Part shown: piece after piece, positions 18,527 to 27,628 of the stretch
Layout: each line of letters begins with the position of its first letter
Position numbering within the stretch: the first letter of the stretch is position 1
From: CAZLFA01 sp964558665
GTDB taxonomy: Bacteria > Desulfobacterota > Syntrophia > Syntrophales > PHBD01
Direction of reading: 5' to 3'
Length of the DNA: 64,000 nucleotides
Assembly: GCA_964558665.1 (NCBI GenBank)
Contig: CAZLFA010000007.1
Span: 17,806 to 81,805, forward strand
Translations under genes and position numbers: made by a program
Notes under the pieces: generated by a model
Seen by the model: the letters and a program-made list of their open reading frames with translations, nothing else
Databases searched by the model: none
Told to the model about the DNA's origin: nothing

Positions 18527-19699
18527 ATGAGGATCACATCTGAAGGCGTTAAGGTAGGTCATCCTGACATAGTGGCCGATTGCATTGCGGCAAACATCAT
18601 TGCTGAAATCATCGACCGGGAACTTAAAAAAGGTATGACCATTGACACCATGCCCCACTGCGGTCTCGAAGTTTTTTTAGGAAAAGGCGTTTGTGTAGTC
18701 GGTGGCGAGGTTTCGACGAGGGTTTACATTGACATTGAGAAGTGTGTCAGAAAAACGGTATTGTCCATAGGCTATAAAGAATCGGCTCTTGGCTTGAACG
18801 GAGACTCAATGGGTGTTTTAAATGCCATTATTCCTCAATCCCCGGATATTAATATCGGTACGAGAGCCGATATGGGAAAATACAAGGAAATAGGCGCAGG
18901 CGATCAGGGTATCATGTATGGATTCGCATGTGACGAAACACCTGAACTGCTTCCCCTGCCTTATGTTCTGGTGACAAGACTGATGCGTACCTTCGAGAAT
19001 TGTGGAAATCCGATATTTGCTCCGGATGGAAAAGGGCAGGTGACAGTGGAATACGTGGACGGCGTGCCAAAGAGAGTGCCGACGGTTTTAATGTCAAATG
19101 CCATTGATTACCGGAAGGTTCCGGACAGTTCGAGGGACAGTGTTGAAAGGCATGCCAAAGAGATTGCCTGGGAATGCCTTAACGGCTGGGTGGACAAGGA
19201 TACGGAGTTCCTTTTTAATCCGACAGGCGAATGGCAGTCTGTAAACTCCTGCAGTGCCGCCGACTCAGGAGTAACCGGGCGCAAACTGGTTGTGCAGTTA
19301 TACGGCGGATATCCGGGCGCGCAATTGGGCGGCGGAGCCGTCGTTAACAAGTCGCCGGAGAAAGTGGACTGTACGGCGGCATTCGGCGTAAGGCATGTTG
19401 CCAAGAATATAGTTGCCGCAGGATTCGCTAAAAAGTGTTCCGTGCAGTTGGCTTACGCCATAGGTATGGCTCACCCGATTTCGATCTATGTTAATACATT
19501 CGGTACGGGCAAGGTTGATGATGAGAAGATTGCGAAAGCCGTCAATGAGCTTTTTGATCTCACCCCGAGAGGCATGATAGAAAAGTTCAATATGTTAAGA
19601 GGAGATATTTACAGAAAAATTCCCAAGACGCTTTTCCTTGACGATTATCCCTGGGAAAAGACGGACATGGTTGATGCCCTGACGAAATCACTGTCATAA
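18527..19699 (+). CDS. metK: S-adenosylmethionine synthetase, divergent bacterial type
   Basis: A 390-residue methionine adenosyltransferase making SAM from ATP and methionine. Family motifs: GHPDIVAD (canonical GHPDKxAD, with Ile in place of the Lys after GHPD), GAGDQGIMYGFACDET, PDGKGQVTVEY, VTGRKLVV, LGGGAVVNKSPEKVD, and HVAKNIVAAGFA. Several positions differ from the E. coli enzyme, so this is a divergent branch rather than a classic MetK. AAGGAG lies upstream of the ATG. It is followed after nine bases by ahcY, pairing SAM synthesis with removal of S-adenosylhomocysteine, which suits a genome with many methyltransferases and radical SAM enzymes. No SAM riboswitch was recognised in the 75-base leader. 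Confidence 0.9.
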   Translation: MRITSEGVKVGHPDIVADCIAANIIAEIIDRELKKGMTIDTMPHCGLEVFLGKGVCVVGGEVSTRVYIDIEKCVRKTVLSIGYKESALGLNGDSMGVLNAIIPQSPDINIGTRADMGKYKEIGAGDQGIMYGFACDETPELLPLPYVLVTRLMRTFENCGNPIFAPDGKGQVTVEYVDGVPKRVPTVLMSNAIDYRKVPDSSRDSVERHAKEIAWECLNGWVDKDTEFLFNPTGEWQSVNSCSAADSGVTGRKLVVQLYGGYPGAQLGGGAVVNKSPEKVDCTAAFGVRHVAKNIVAAGFAKKCSVQLAYAIGMAHPISIYVNTFGTGKVDDEKIAKAVNELFDLTPRGMIEKFNMLRGDIYRKIPKTLFLDDYPWEKTDMVDALTKSLS

Positions 19700-19708
19700 G
19701 GAGATGCA

Positions 19709-21133
19709 ATGTCATTTACAGAAATTGATAAAAAGCTGAAGTATAAAGTAGCGGACCTTTCGCTTGCCGAATGGGGGCGCAAGGAGATGCAACTCGCGGA
19801 AAACGAGATGCCTGGATTGATGGCGGTGCGCAGGAAGTACGGCCCGAAGAAACCTCTGAAAGGGCTTAAAATCATGGGCAGCCTGCATATGACGATTCAG
19901 ACGGCCATGCTTATTGAGACCCTGCGAGCGCTTGGCGCCGATTTACGCTGGGCATCCTGCAATATTTTTTCCACGCAGGATCATGCAGCGGCAGCCATCG
20001 CCAAGGCGGGGACAGCTGCGGTATTTGCATGGAAAGGTGAGACTCTGGAGGAATACTGGTGGTGCACGGAACAGGCTCTGACATGGCCGGACGGATCTGG
20101 ACCCGATCTGATTGTCGACGACGGTGGCGACGCAACGCTTTTTGTCCATCAGGGCGTCAAGGTGGAAAAAGATCCTTCTATTCTGGATCAGCCGTGCAGC
20201 AATAAGGAATTTCAGATAGTGACGGATCGTCTGAGAATGAGTCTGAAGCGCTCCTCCAAACACTGGAGAAGCGTTGCGGCAAAGATCAGAGGTGTGTCTG
20301 AGGAAACAACAACCGGCGTGCACCGCCTTTATCAGATGTCGTCGGCGGGAGAGCTTCTCTTTCCCGCAATCAATGTCAACGATTCAGTCACAAAATCCAA
20401 ATTCGACAATCTTTACGGATGCAGGGAATCACTGGCTGACGGGATTAAACGGGCAACCGACGTAATGGTGGCAGGCAAGGTAGTCATTGTCTGCGGTTAC
20501 GGAGATGTCGGAAAAGGAAGCGCACAGTCCATGCGCGGTTTCGGGGCACGGGTTATTGTCACGGAAATCGATCCTATCTGCGCCCTCCAGGCCGCCATGG
20601 AAGGATATGAAGTTGCTACTCTGGACGAGGCCGTTGCGGAGGGAGATATAGTTGTTACGGCAACCGGTTGCTGCAACGTCATTACCGGCAGACACATGGA
20701 GCAGATGAAAGACGAGGCTATTGTCTGCAACATCGGCCATTTCGACAGCGAGATAGAAATGAGCTATCTGGAGACAACCAGAGGATGTAAAAAGGAAGTA
20801 ATCAAACCCCAGGTTGACAAATGGACCCTCAAATCGGGGCGCTCCATTATCGTTCTGGCCGAAGGTAGGCTGGTGAATCTGGGGTGCGCTACAGGCCATC
20901 CCAGCTTCGTGATGAGCAACAGTTTTACAAACCAGTGTCTGGCGCAGATGGAGTTGGCAGTGACAAAAATGAAGCCGGGAGTGTATACGCTGCCCAAAAA
21001 GCTTGATGAAGAAGTGGCGAGGCTTCATCTTGAAAGACTCGGCGTCAAACTGACAAAGCTTACAAAAAAGCAGGCCGAGTACCTGGGAATATCCGTGGAA
21101 GGGCCGTTCAAACCGGAGCATTATCGTTACTGA
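19709..21133 (+). CDS. ahcY: Adenosylhomocysteinase
   Basis: A 474-residue NAD-dependent hydrolase splitting S-adenosylhomocysteine into adenosine and homocysteine, which relieves product inhibition of methyltransferases. Visible are [16 protein letters not shown] near residue 55, the [15 protein letters not shown] substrate region, [13 protein letters not shown], the NAD-binding loop [20 protein letters not shown] near residue 265, and the C-terminal KPEHYRY that completes the neighbouring subunit's active site. Length is that of the longer, bacterial and eukaryotic-like group. It is second in an operon with metK; the GGAG before its ATG lies just after the metK stop. A palindromic element sits immediately downstream. 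Confidence 0.97.
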   Translation: MSFTEIDKKLKYKVADLSLAEWGRKEMQLAENEMPGLMAVRRKYGPKKPLKGLKIMGSLHMTIQTAMLIETLRALGADLRWASCNIFSTQDHAAAAIAKAGTAAVFAWKGETLEEYWWCTEQALTWPDGSGPDLIVDDGGDATLFVHQGVKVEKDPSILDQPCSNKEFQIVTDRLRMSLKRSSKHWRSVAAKIRGVSEETTTGVHRLYQMSSAGELLFPAINVNDSVTKSKFDNLYGCRESLADGIKRATDVMVAGKVVIVCGYGDVGKGSAQSMRGFGARVIVTEIDPICALQAAMEGYEVATLDEAVAEGDIVVTATGCCNVITGRHMEQMKDEAIVCNIGHFDSEIEMSYLETTRGCKKEVIKPQVDKWTLKSGRSIIVLAEGRLVNLGCATGHPSFVMSNSFTNQCLAQMELAVTKMKPGVYTLPKKLDEEVARLHLERLGVKLTKLTKKQAEYLGISVEGPFKPEHYRY

Positions 21134-21153
21134 TGTAAAAGCGCTCAATTATT

Positions 21154-21317
21154 AAACCCGGATTACACAATAAAAAAAGTAATGCCTTATGGCATCGTGG
21201 TCAAAGGGGCTTTCCGCGGCTCAGAATATTTTTCACAAGAAAAATATTTGATTCGCCGCTTGAAAGCCTCTTTGACCGTGATAATATTGCCTATATGTTC
21301 TTGAACAGTCCGGGTTT
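21154..21317. repeat. Palindromic intergenic element, copy A
   Basis: About 164 bases with nested inverted repeats. The inner palindrome (21199-21277) runs from GGTCAAAGGGGC to CTCTTTGACC and contains the mirrored halves CGGCTCAGAATATTTTT and AAAAATATTTGATTCGCCG. Outer arms are AAACCCGGA (21154-21162) and TCCGGGTTT (21309-21317). Its core is nearly identical to the reverse complement of copy B at 55352-55513. It lies between the convergent genes ahcY and lptF and could act as a two-way transcription terminator. No transposase gene is present, so it resembles a MITE or REP-like element. Confidence 0.85.
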
Positions 21318-21346
21318 AAATCGAAAACTGCCTGCCTTTTAATTTG

Positions 21347-22576
21347 TCATTCGGGAGGTTTGCCGGTATCGCCGTCAACAACACAGCCTCTATTGCCTTT
21401 GTGCCTGCCGATGCTTTTCGATTTTGCAGTCAGATATTCCATGAATGATTGAAGCGGAAGAGGTTTTTCCTTGGCCTTCATGATGAAGAGATACGCGCCG
21501 AGGATGCCAAAAATAAGGTTGGGCGCCCATGTGCCGGCGGCGGGAGGAATTTTTCCCATCTCGGCAAGCGCTTCTCCTCCTATCTGAATCAGGTAGTAGG
21601 CCAGGACTATGATAAAGCCGATAATAAATCCCCTTGATCTGACGGAGCGCTGTGCTGTTATGGCAAGGGGGAGACCGATGATCCCGAAAAAGATGCACGA
21701 CAGCGGTACAGTCATCTTCTTGTTCAGCTCTATGGCCAGCTCCCTTACGACGCTGTCCTCAAGCCCCTTCTTGCCGATCTGAGAGATCAGCTCAAAAACG
21801 CTCATCTCTGTGCTTGATTTTGTCTTTGCCTTCATTTCATCGGCTACGGAAGACTCGATATCGAGCAGGACATCGTAAGTGCCGAAGTCCATTTTCCGAT
21901 AATACTTTAAATTGGCATCGACGACATGAGAGCTGCCGTTTTCCAGCCTGAGCGTTATGGTCATTCTCTTTGGATCGGAAATAAGGTAGGCTTTCTGTGC
22001 GATAACCGTGCTCGGCTCCTTGATCATCCTGCTGTCATTGATAAGGACGCCTTCCAGAAACTCTCCTTTGGAAGGGATTCTGTCCGCGTATATGAGGATT
22101 CCCTTAAAATCGTCGTTGAATACCTTCTCTTTGATGCCCACGCTGGCTTTCTCTTTTACAATATTGAAGATGAGTTTTTTTGTTGCAAAATTGCCCCCCG
22201 GAACGAGAAAAAAACTGACCAGTGCAGTCATCAGGAAGGCAAGCAGAGATACAAACAGCACGGGTTTTGAAAGCTGATAAAGGCTCACCCCCGAAGCCTT
22301 CAGAACCGTTATCTCGTTGTCTCCTGAGAGCCTCCCCATACCCATAAGGACGGATATGAGAAGTGATATGGGGATGGTAAAGATAAGAAAAGAAGGCATC
22401 AGAAAGGTAATCAGTTTTGCAATATCAAAGATACTGACTCCCTTGTTGACCATTAAGTCCATCAACTGCACAATCTTGCCCATGAGCAGGACAAAGGTCA
22501 GGATGCACAGAATCATTCCGAAAGGGACGGCAATTTCCCTGAGTATATATAGATTGATTGTCTTGCGTCTATTCAT
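21347..22576 (-). CDS. lptF: LPS export permease LptF/LptG family
   Basis: A 409-residue inner-membrane subunit of the lipopolysaccharide export ABC transporter (LptB2FG). Three N-terminal transmembrane segments are followed by a periplasmic beta-jellyroll region (about residues 130-260), then three further hydrophobic segments, the YjgP/YjgQ topology. Seen: YILREIAVPFG at the start, GDNEITVLKASGVS in the cytoplasmic coupling loop, and KMTVPLSCIFFGIIGLPLAI before the fourth helix. I call it LptF rather than LptG on general resemblance only; the partner gene is not adjacent. It starts nine bases after the crotonase-family gene. Confidence 0.87.
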   Translation of the reverse strand: MNRRKTINLYILREIAVPFGMILCILTFVLLMGKIVQLMDLMVNKGVSIFDIAKLITFLMPSFLIFTIPISLLISVLMGMGRLSGDNEITVLKASGVSLYQLSKPVLFVSLLAFLMTALVSFFLVPGGNFATKKLIFNIVKEKASVGIKEKVFNDDFKGILIYADRIPSKGEFLEGVLINDSRMIKEPSTVIAQKAYLISDPKRMTITLRLENGSSHVVDANLKYYRKMDFGTYDVLLDIESSVADEMKAKTKSSTEMSVFELISQIGKKGLEDSVVRELAIELNKKMTVPLSCIFFGIIGLPLAITAQRSVRSRGFIIGFIIVLAYYLIQIGGEALAEMGKIPPAAGTWAPNLIFGILGAYLFIMKAKEKPLPLQSFMEYLTAKSKSIGRHKGNRGCVVDGDTGKPPE

Positions 22577-22585
22577 GCAAAGTAT

Positions 22586-23302
22586 TCACATAAGCAGCTT
22601 AAGTGAATCTATGTAGTAGGGGTCTTCTTTCTCAATGGCGGCAATGATCTCCTTGTTGAAGCGTTTTTTCATTTCTCCGTAAACGGGGCGCTTCTTGTTG
22701 AATGTCCCGGCAAATGCCAGTGTCTCTTTAAGAAGAGCTTCTTCATTGTCGCAGGCTTTGAAGATTACATGATGGGTTTCTAGTTCAGCCGCGCCGATCC
22801 TTTTGCCTGTAAAGACCGCTTCTTCCAGCTTGTAATAAGGGAAAGCCTTTTTAATGATGGCCTGCATGCCGGGCAGGAAAGGGATGCTGACGTCGATCTC
22901 CGGAAAACAGAAGAAACCGCGATCCGCCTTCATGAAACGGAAGTCGCAGGCGCAGGCCAGGATGCTTCCGGCGCCGAAGGCATGTCCGTTAATCGCGGCG
23001 ATGACCGGCATCGGATACAGGAGAATTCTCTTGTAGATTTTGTTGAGGCCGTACATGAAATCCTTTATCGACTGCCGGTCTTTATTAGCGTATGCGGTGG
23101 TGATCCATTGCAGGTCGATCCCCTGCGACCAGTTTTTGGGGTCTGATGATATAATAATGGCGGATGAAATTGTTTCATCAGCTTCAATTTCATCAAATGC
23201 ATCAAGCATGGCCTTTACAAAGTCGGGATTATGCCTGTTCTCTCCGTTGGTCATTGTTATGACAGCCGCTGTTCCTTCTTTCTTCCAGTTTAAAATCGAC
23301 AT
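22586..23302 (-). CDS. Enoyl-CoA hydratase/isomerase (crotonase) family protein
   Basis: A 238-residue crotonase-fold protein acting on an acyl-CoA. The oxyanion-hole stretch is INGHAFGAGSILACACDFRF near residue 105, and the catalytic-Glu region reads FCFPEIDVSIPFLPGM near 135. The overall sequence resembles delta3,delta2-enoyl-CoA isomerases more than classical hydratases, but the exact reaction cannot be fixed by eye. GGAGG lies before the ATG. It is first in a two-gene minus-strand unit with lptF, a pairing without obvious metabolic logic. No other beta-oxidation genes lie nearby. Confidence 0.85.
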   Translation of the reverse strand: MSILNWKKEGTAAVITMTNGENRHNPDFVKAMLDAFDEIEADETISSAIIISSDPKNWSQGIDLQWITTAYANKDRQSIKDFMYGLNKIYKRILLYPMPVIAAINGHAFGAGSILACACDFRFMKADRGFFCFPEIDVSIPFLPGMQAIIKKAFPYYKLEEAVFTGKRIGAAELETHHVIFKACDNEEALLKETLAFAGTFNKKRPVYGEMKKRFNKEIIAAIEKEDPYYIDSLKLLM

Positions 23303-23706
23303 TTCATCCTCCTGTGCAACTTAATTTACTGATTATTATATAACAATAGAGTCCTTGTCAACCAATTAAGGGGATACGGACTTATGGCGCGCAGTGTCAT
23401 TTGTCATGGACGATTTATGAAAAAAACGTTAGATAGTGTCCCGTAGGGAACCCGGATGCTTAAACTTCATGTTTTCTTATTGGAACTTTTGACGTTTGCG
23501 CAAAGGGTTTGCAGGCGGCGAATCAAATATTTTTTCATCAGGCAGGGTCTGGGGAATGACTACAACTTCCATCGAAAAAATAGTCTGAGACGCGGAAAAC
23601 TCTTTGCGCATAGACAATACCGCAGATCGGCACAGCCGGAGCGGAAAAAACCCTTTTCCTAATGGAAACTTGAAGGAAAACAATACGAGAATGGAAAGGC
23701 AGTAAC
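23303..23706. other. Divergent intergenic region containing repeat copy C
   Basis: About 400 bases between the crotonase-family gene (minus) and the alpha/beta hydrolase gene (plus). Its centre is occupied by palindromic element copy C. Short open frames here lie across the repeat, lack ribosome sites and are not considered genes. Promoters for both flanking genes should be here, but none was clear enough to mark. Confidence 0.5.
23497..23610. repeat. Palindromic intergenic element, copy C (divergent, enlarged loop)
   Basis: The perfect outer arms TGCGCAAAG (23497-23505) and CTTTGCGCA (23602-23610) enclose GGCGGCGAATCAAATATTTT on the left and AAAAAATAGTCTGAGACGCGG on the right. These correspond to the two arms of copies A and B. 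The loop is about 35 bases longer than in the other copies. The arms have drifted, yet the outermost pairs still match each other, so compensatory change or selection for the stem is possible. It lies between divergent genes, unlike copies A and B. Confidence 0.75.
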
Positions 23707-24636
23707 ATGAAAAAATTACTCTGGTTCGGCGCCGGTTTCATAGTTGTCCTTTTGACCCTGCTGTATTTTATTGCCCCTGCCCCTCTGTTGGAACAGGCAA
23801 AGAATGCAGAAAGAAGCTCGGCAGGTCTTTACAAGCACGTAATTGACGCAGGCGATCACCGCGTCACTTATCTGGAAGGCGGAAAAGGCGATGCCGTCAT
23901 TCTCCTTCATGGATTCGGGGGCGACAAGGATAACTGGACCCGCTTTGCCGGAGGACTGACCCGGGATTACCGGGTGGTGATACCTGATCTGCCGGGTTTC
24001 GGGGAAAGCACAAAAATAATGTCTGCGCACTATGATATCGAAAATCAGGTTGAGCGGCTGAACAGGTTTGTTGAAGCGATGAAGCTGGACAGGTTTCATT
24101 TGGCGGGAAATTCAATGGGCGGAACGGTTGCAGCCGTTTATGCGGTTAAGTATCCTCAGAGAATAACAACTTTATCCCTGCTTGCGCCGGCAGGTGTGAA
24201 CTCCCCGAAAAAAAGCGAGGTGATGAAGATGCTGGAGCGGGGCATAAACCCTCTCATGATAGGAAATCGCGATGATTTCGACCGGCTGTTCAGCCTGCTG
24301 TTCGTTAAACCGCCTGAGATGCCGGGCCGGTTTAAGGATATTCTGGCCGGGCAGGCGATTGCCAACAGGTCTTTCAATGAAAAGGTCTGGAATGAACTTG
24401 TCGCTTCAAAACTATCTCTGGAACCATTCTTGCCGCAGATACAGGCTCCGGTTCTTGTTGTCTGGGGCAGCCGGGATATGATTCTGGATGTTTCATCGGT
24501 TCAGGTGTTTGAAAGAGTTCTTAAAAAGAGGCAGACGATAATCATGGATGAGACCGGCCACGTGCCCATGCTGGAAAAACCAAAAGAAACTGCGGCACTG
24601 CTTAACGATTTCATCAGAAAAACAGGGAGCCGCTGA
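23707..24636 (+). CDS. Membrane-anchored alpha/beta hydrolase
   Basis: A 309-residue alpha/beta-fold hydrolase. An uncleaved signal anchor or signal peptide (residues 4-26, ending in FIAPAP) suggests attachment to the inner membrane facing the periplasm. The oxyanion motif HGFGG is at 68-72, the nucleophile elbow GNSMGG places Ser at 136, the acid is in WGSRDMILD near 256, and the histidine is in GHVPMLEKP near 282. The catalytic triad is therefore intact. Relatives act as lipases, esterases or carbon-carbon hydrolases; the substrate is unknown. It stands alone, with 127 bases and a promoter-like sequence before arnT. Confidence 0.88.
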   Translation: MKKLLWFGAGFIVVLLTLLYFIAPAPLLEQAKNAERSSAGLYKHVIDAGDHRVTYLEGGKGDAVILLHGFGGDKDNWTRFAGGLTRDYRVVIPDLPGFGESTKIMSAHYDIENQVERLNRFVEAMKLDRFHLAGNSMGGTVAAVYAVKYPQRITTLSLLAPAGVNSPKKSEVMKMLERGINPLMIGNRDDFDRLFSLLFVKPPEMPGRFKDILAGQAIANRSFNEKVWNELVASKLSLEPFLPQIQAPVLVVWGSRDMILDVSSVQVFERVLKKRQTIIMDETGHVPMLEKPKETAALLNDFIRKTGSR

Positions 24637-24702
24637 ATTACTGTACGGCGATTCCGCTGAAATCTTTCCATTATCACCGTTTTTCCTATTCGGATTAATC
24701 AG

Positions 24703-24733
24703 TTGACAAATTATCGTCATATGTGGATATGAT
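24703..24733 (+). promoter_or_regulatory. Candidate promoter of the arn operon
   Basis: A perfect TTGACA (24703-24708) is followed after 19 bases by TATGAT (24728-24733), about 30 bases before the arnT start. The spacing is longer than the 17-base ideal. I looked for a PmrA-type box (two CTTAAT-like halves) or a PhoP box and saw none, so regulation by a PmrA-like system is not supported by sequence. Confidence 0.5.
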
Positions 24734-24763
24734 GCCCGGATATTCACTATTGTTTGAGGGGGA

Positions 24764-26461
24764 ATGCTTTTTTTGGGCAGGATAGCTAATAAAAAATTCA
24801 TCGTGCTGTTTCTTGTTCCCGCCGTTCTTTACATCGGGCTTATCTCTTATATGCCTTTAATGGAGCCGGATGAAAGCCGCTACAGCCTGATTCCCAGGAC
24901 GATGAACGTGACGGGGGACTATGTCACCCCTCACCTGAAAGATGTCGTGTATATTGAAAAGCCGCCTTTATGTTATTGGGCAACGGCTATGGCCTTCAGG
25001 ATTTTTGGAGAGAATGAATTCTCCTCGCGTCTCTTTGCCGCTCTGTGCGCGTGGGGCTGCATATTGCTGGCATATCAGATGGGGATGTACTTCCATGATG
25101 AAAAGACGGGTCTCTATTCAGCCGCTGTTTTGTCCACATGCATCTTTCACGTTACTGTAGGCCGCATTAACATCCTTGACATGCCTCTTGCCTTTTTCCT
25201 ATGTCTTGCCGTCTGGTCCGGTTACCGGCATTTTTCCGACGGGATGCGGGGCAGAAAATGGATATACGGTTTTTATCTTTTCTGTGCATTGGCTTTTTTG
25301 ACAAAGGGACTGATCGGCATCGTCCTGCCCTCCTCAGTTATCTTCATCTGGCTTCTCGTATCCCGCCGCTGGCGGGACGTGCTGAGGATGTTCTCTCCTG
25401 TCGGAGCGGCTATATTTCTGGCGGTAAGCCTTCCCTGGCTGCTTCTCATCCAGAAGGCCAATCCCGACTTCTTCTGGTTTTTCTTTGTCCGTGAGCATTT
25501 CCTGAGATACACGACCAGCGTGCACAGCAGATATGAGCCTTTCTATTTTTTCATACCCGTTCTGGTGGGAGGCGTAATACCATGGCTTGGGTTTCTGTAC
25601 CAGGCAGGGCGGGGTATCGGCAGCAGGTTAAAAACCATCTTCAGCGCAGAAGAAAAAAGGATACTGATTACATGGATAGCCTTCATATTTGTGTTCTTCT
25701 CCATCTCCTCCTCGAAGCTGATACCCTACATTGCCCCGCTTTTCGTTCCGCTGGCCGTCCTTCTGGGTCACTTTTTCCGTACATATGAGGACCTTCATGA
25801 GAACCCTTCCGGCATTACCCGCCCGGGAACGGCTGACTATGTCCCGATTGCCGTGCAGACGATGCTCTTTATCGCCCTGGCAATTGCACCGGTCTTTCTT
25901 CCCAAAAACACCATGGCCTTTACGGACTGGTGGCCGTGGATAGCGGTTCCCGTCATACTCCAGGCCGGTTTGGCCTTAATACCCGAGTATTTCCGGAAGC
26001 GGAACGGCGCGGGCTGGTTCGCAGGGATCTATGTGATCACTTCTCTGTTCATCATATCCATGACGTTCCCCATATCGCATTATCTTACGCCGTTTAAATC
26101 GGCATATCCCATGGTGCAGGCGATCAAAAAGCACATCCCGGAAGGAAAACAGATATATCTGTATAATGAGATCATTTACGGCATCGACTTTTATGCAAAG
26201 ATGCGGACACCGCTGGTTGACGATATCGGCGAGTTGGTATACGGAGTGGAGCGGATGCCTGTCGAGGAGAGAAAACGCTATTTCATCTACTCGTTGGATC
26301 TGTTTAACCTTTATCGCGAGGGAAAGGAACTGTTTCTGGCGACTGAAGGGAGAAACAACATAGCAAGACTGAAGCAGGAAGCGCCGGACATGCAGATATT
26401 GTGGACTAACGGAAACTATTACCTGATCCGCCTGAAAAAGGTCATCGGTAATCAAGGGTGA
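24764..26461 (+). CDS. arnT: Undecaprenyl phosphate-L-Ara4N:lipid A transferase (ArnT/GT83)
   Basis: A 565-residue integral membrane glycosyltransferase of the ArnT/PMT superfamily, moving 4-amino-4-deoxy-L-arabinose from undecaprenyl phosphate to lipid A at the periplasmic face. The N-terminal catalytic loop reads MEPDESRYSLIPRTM near residue 28 (acidic residues and Arg of the family). About a dozen hydrophobic helices follow, and a C-terminal soluble domain begins near residue 450. The length is near the 550 residues of E. coli ArnT. GAGGGGG stands just before the ATG. Being followed by arnB, arnC, both arnA halves and arnD strongly supports this identity over other membrane mannosyl- or arabinosyltransferases. 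Confidence 0.9.
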   Translation: MLFLGRIANKKFIVLFLVPAVLYIGLISYMPLMEPDESRYSLIPRTMNVTGDYVTPHLKDVVYIEKPPLCYWATAMAFRIFGENEFSSRLFAALCAWGCILLAYQMGMYFHDEKTGLYSAAVLSTCIFHVTVGRINILDMPLAFFLCLAVWSGYRHFSDGMRGRKWIYGFYLFCALAFLTKGLIGIVLPSSVIFIWLLVSRRWRDVLRMFSPVGAAIFLAVSLPWLLLIQKANPDFFWFFFVREHFLRYTTSVHSRYEPFYFFIPVLVGGVIPWLGFLYQAGRGIGSRLKTIFSAEEKRILITWIAFIFVFFSISSSKLIPYIAPLFVPLAVLLGHFFRTYEDLHENPSGITRPGTADYVPIAVQTMLFIALAIAPVFLPKNTMAFTDWWPWIAVPVILQAGLALIPEYFRKRNGAGWFAGIYVITSLFIISMTFPISHYLTPFKSAYPMVQAIKKHIPEGKQIYLYNEIIYGIDFYAKMRTPLVDDIGELVYGVERMPVEERKRYFIYSLDLFNLYREGKELFLATEGRNNIARLKQEAPDMQILWTNGNYYLIRLKKVIGNQG

Positions 26462-26466
26462 AAAGC

Positions 26467-27612
26467 ATGAAAGTAAGAGCTGATTTTCTTCCGCTGAACA
26501 GACCTTCCATAGGAAATGCAGAAATTGAAAGCGTCGTTGCCTGCCTGAAATCAGGGTGGATCACGACAGGGCCTCAGTGCAGGACATTTGAGGGAAAATT
26601 CTGTGAACTGACGGGTGCCGCCCGCGCAGTAACGGTGACTTCAGCCACGGCAGGAATGCACCTTCTTCTCATGGCAATGGGCATTGGGCCGGGTGACGAG
26701 GTTATAACCCCGTCCATGACTTTCGCCTCCACGGTAAACATGATTGCCATGCTGGGCGCCAGTCCGGTTTTTGTCGATGTTGAATACGATACACTGAACA
26801 TCGATGCCGGACTTGTTGAACAGGCCGTTTCTGCCCGCACAAAGGCGATCATTCCTGTTCATTTTGCCGGAGTGCCTGCTGACATGGACAGAATTACCGA
26901 TATCGCGGACAGGCATAATGTTGCCGTTATCGAGGATGCCGCCCATGCCATCGGTACCTATTATAAGGGTATCCATGCAGGAGGGTTCGGCAGGGAGGCC
27001 ATATTTTCCTTCCACCCGATAAAGAATATCACAACCGGAGAGGGCGGACTGATTACCACAAGTAATGAGCAGTTGGAAAATCGCATCAGGCTGCTTCGGT
27101 TTCACGGTATCGAACGCGATGCCTGGAAGCGCTACGGAAAAGGGGGAAATCCCGATTACGACATCATGCAGCCCGGCTTCAAGTACAACATGCCGGATAT
27201 CCTGGCGGCGCTCGGTGTGGCGCAGCTCGCCCGGATGAAGGAATTAAACGGCCGCCGCGGGGAAATCGTCGATATTTACATGAACGGACTCAAGAATATT
27301 GACGGTCTGGAGTTGCCGGGTGTTCCGGTATACGATCATATTCATTCGCATCACCTCTTCATCGTAAAAGTTATTTCCATGCAGCGCGAAAGTTTTATGG
27401 AAAAACTCTCAGAGTACAATATCGGATACGGACTTCATTTTCCGGCAACCCATCTTTTGCACTACATCAGAAAAAAACAGGGTAGTGAGAAGACTGCGCT
27501 TCCGGAGACGGAAAGGGTGGCCGGGGCGATTATATCATTGCCCCTGTTTCCCGACATGAAGGATGATGACGCATATTATGTTTGCGATGCCATCCGCGAT
27601 ATATTAAAATGA
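26467..27612 (+). CDS. arnB: UDP-4-amino-4-deoxy-L-arabinose aminotransferase
   Basis: A PLP-dependent aminotransferase of about 381 residues that converts UDP-4-keto-pentose to UDP-L-Ara4N with glutamate. Seen: SGWITTGP (29-36), SATAGMHLLL near 59, VIEDAAHAIG near 154, and the PLP lysine K186 in SFHPIKNITTGEGG. The ATG at 26467 is preferred because AAGGGT lies eight bases before it; an in-frame GTG at 26458 overlaps the arnT stop and has no site. The match to ArnB from SGWITTGP onward is close, and the operon context separates it from other DegT-family enzymes such as the one at 1244. Confidence 0.93.
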   Translation: MKVRADFLPLNRPSIGNAEIESVVACLKSGWITTGPQCRTFEGKFCELTGAARAVTVTSATAGMHLLLMAMGIGPGDEVITPSMTFASTVNMIAMLGASPVFVDVEYDTLNIDAGLVEQAVSARTKAIIPVHFAGVPADMDRITDIADRHNVAVIEDAAHAIGTYYKGIHAGGFGREAIFSFHPIKNITTGEGGLITTSNEQLENRIRLLRFHGIERDAWKRYGKGGNPDYDIMQPGFKYNMPDILAALGVAQLARMKELNGRRGEIVDIYMNGLKNIDGLELPGVPVYDHIHSHHLFIVKVISMQRESFMEKLSEYNIGYGLHFPATHLLHYIRKKQGSEKTALPETERVAGAIISLPLFPDMKDDDAYYVCDAIRDILK

Positions 27613-27628
27613 GGCCAGGGAGAACGAC

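Noticed and set aside
23456..23741. Short open frames on both strands between the crotonase and hydrolase genes
   Set aside because: They cover palindromic element copy C, lack ribosome sites and give no protein-like sequence.
24680..24735. PmrA or PhoP operator ahead of the arn operon
   Set aside because: No pair of CTTAAT-like or GTTTA-like half-sites at the required spacing was found.
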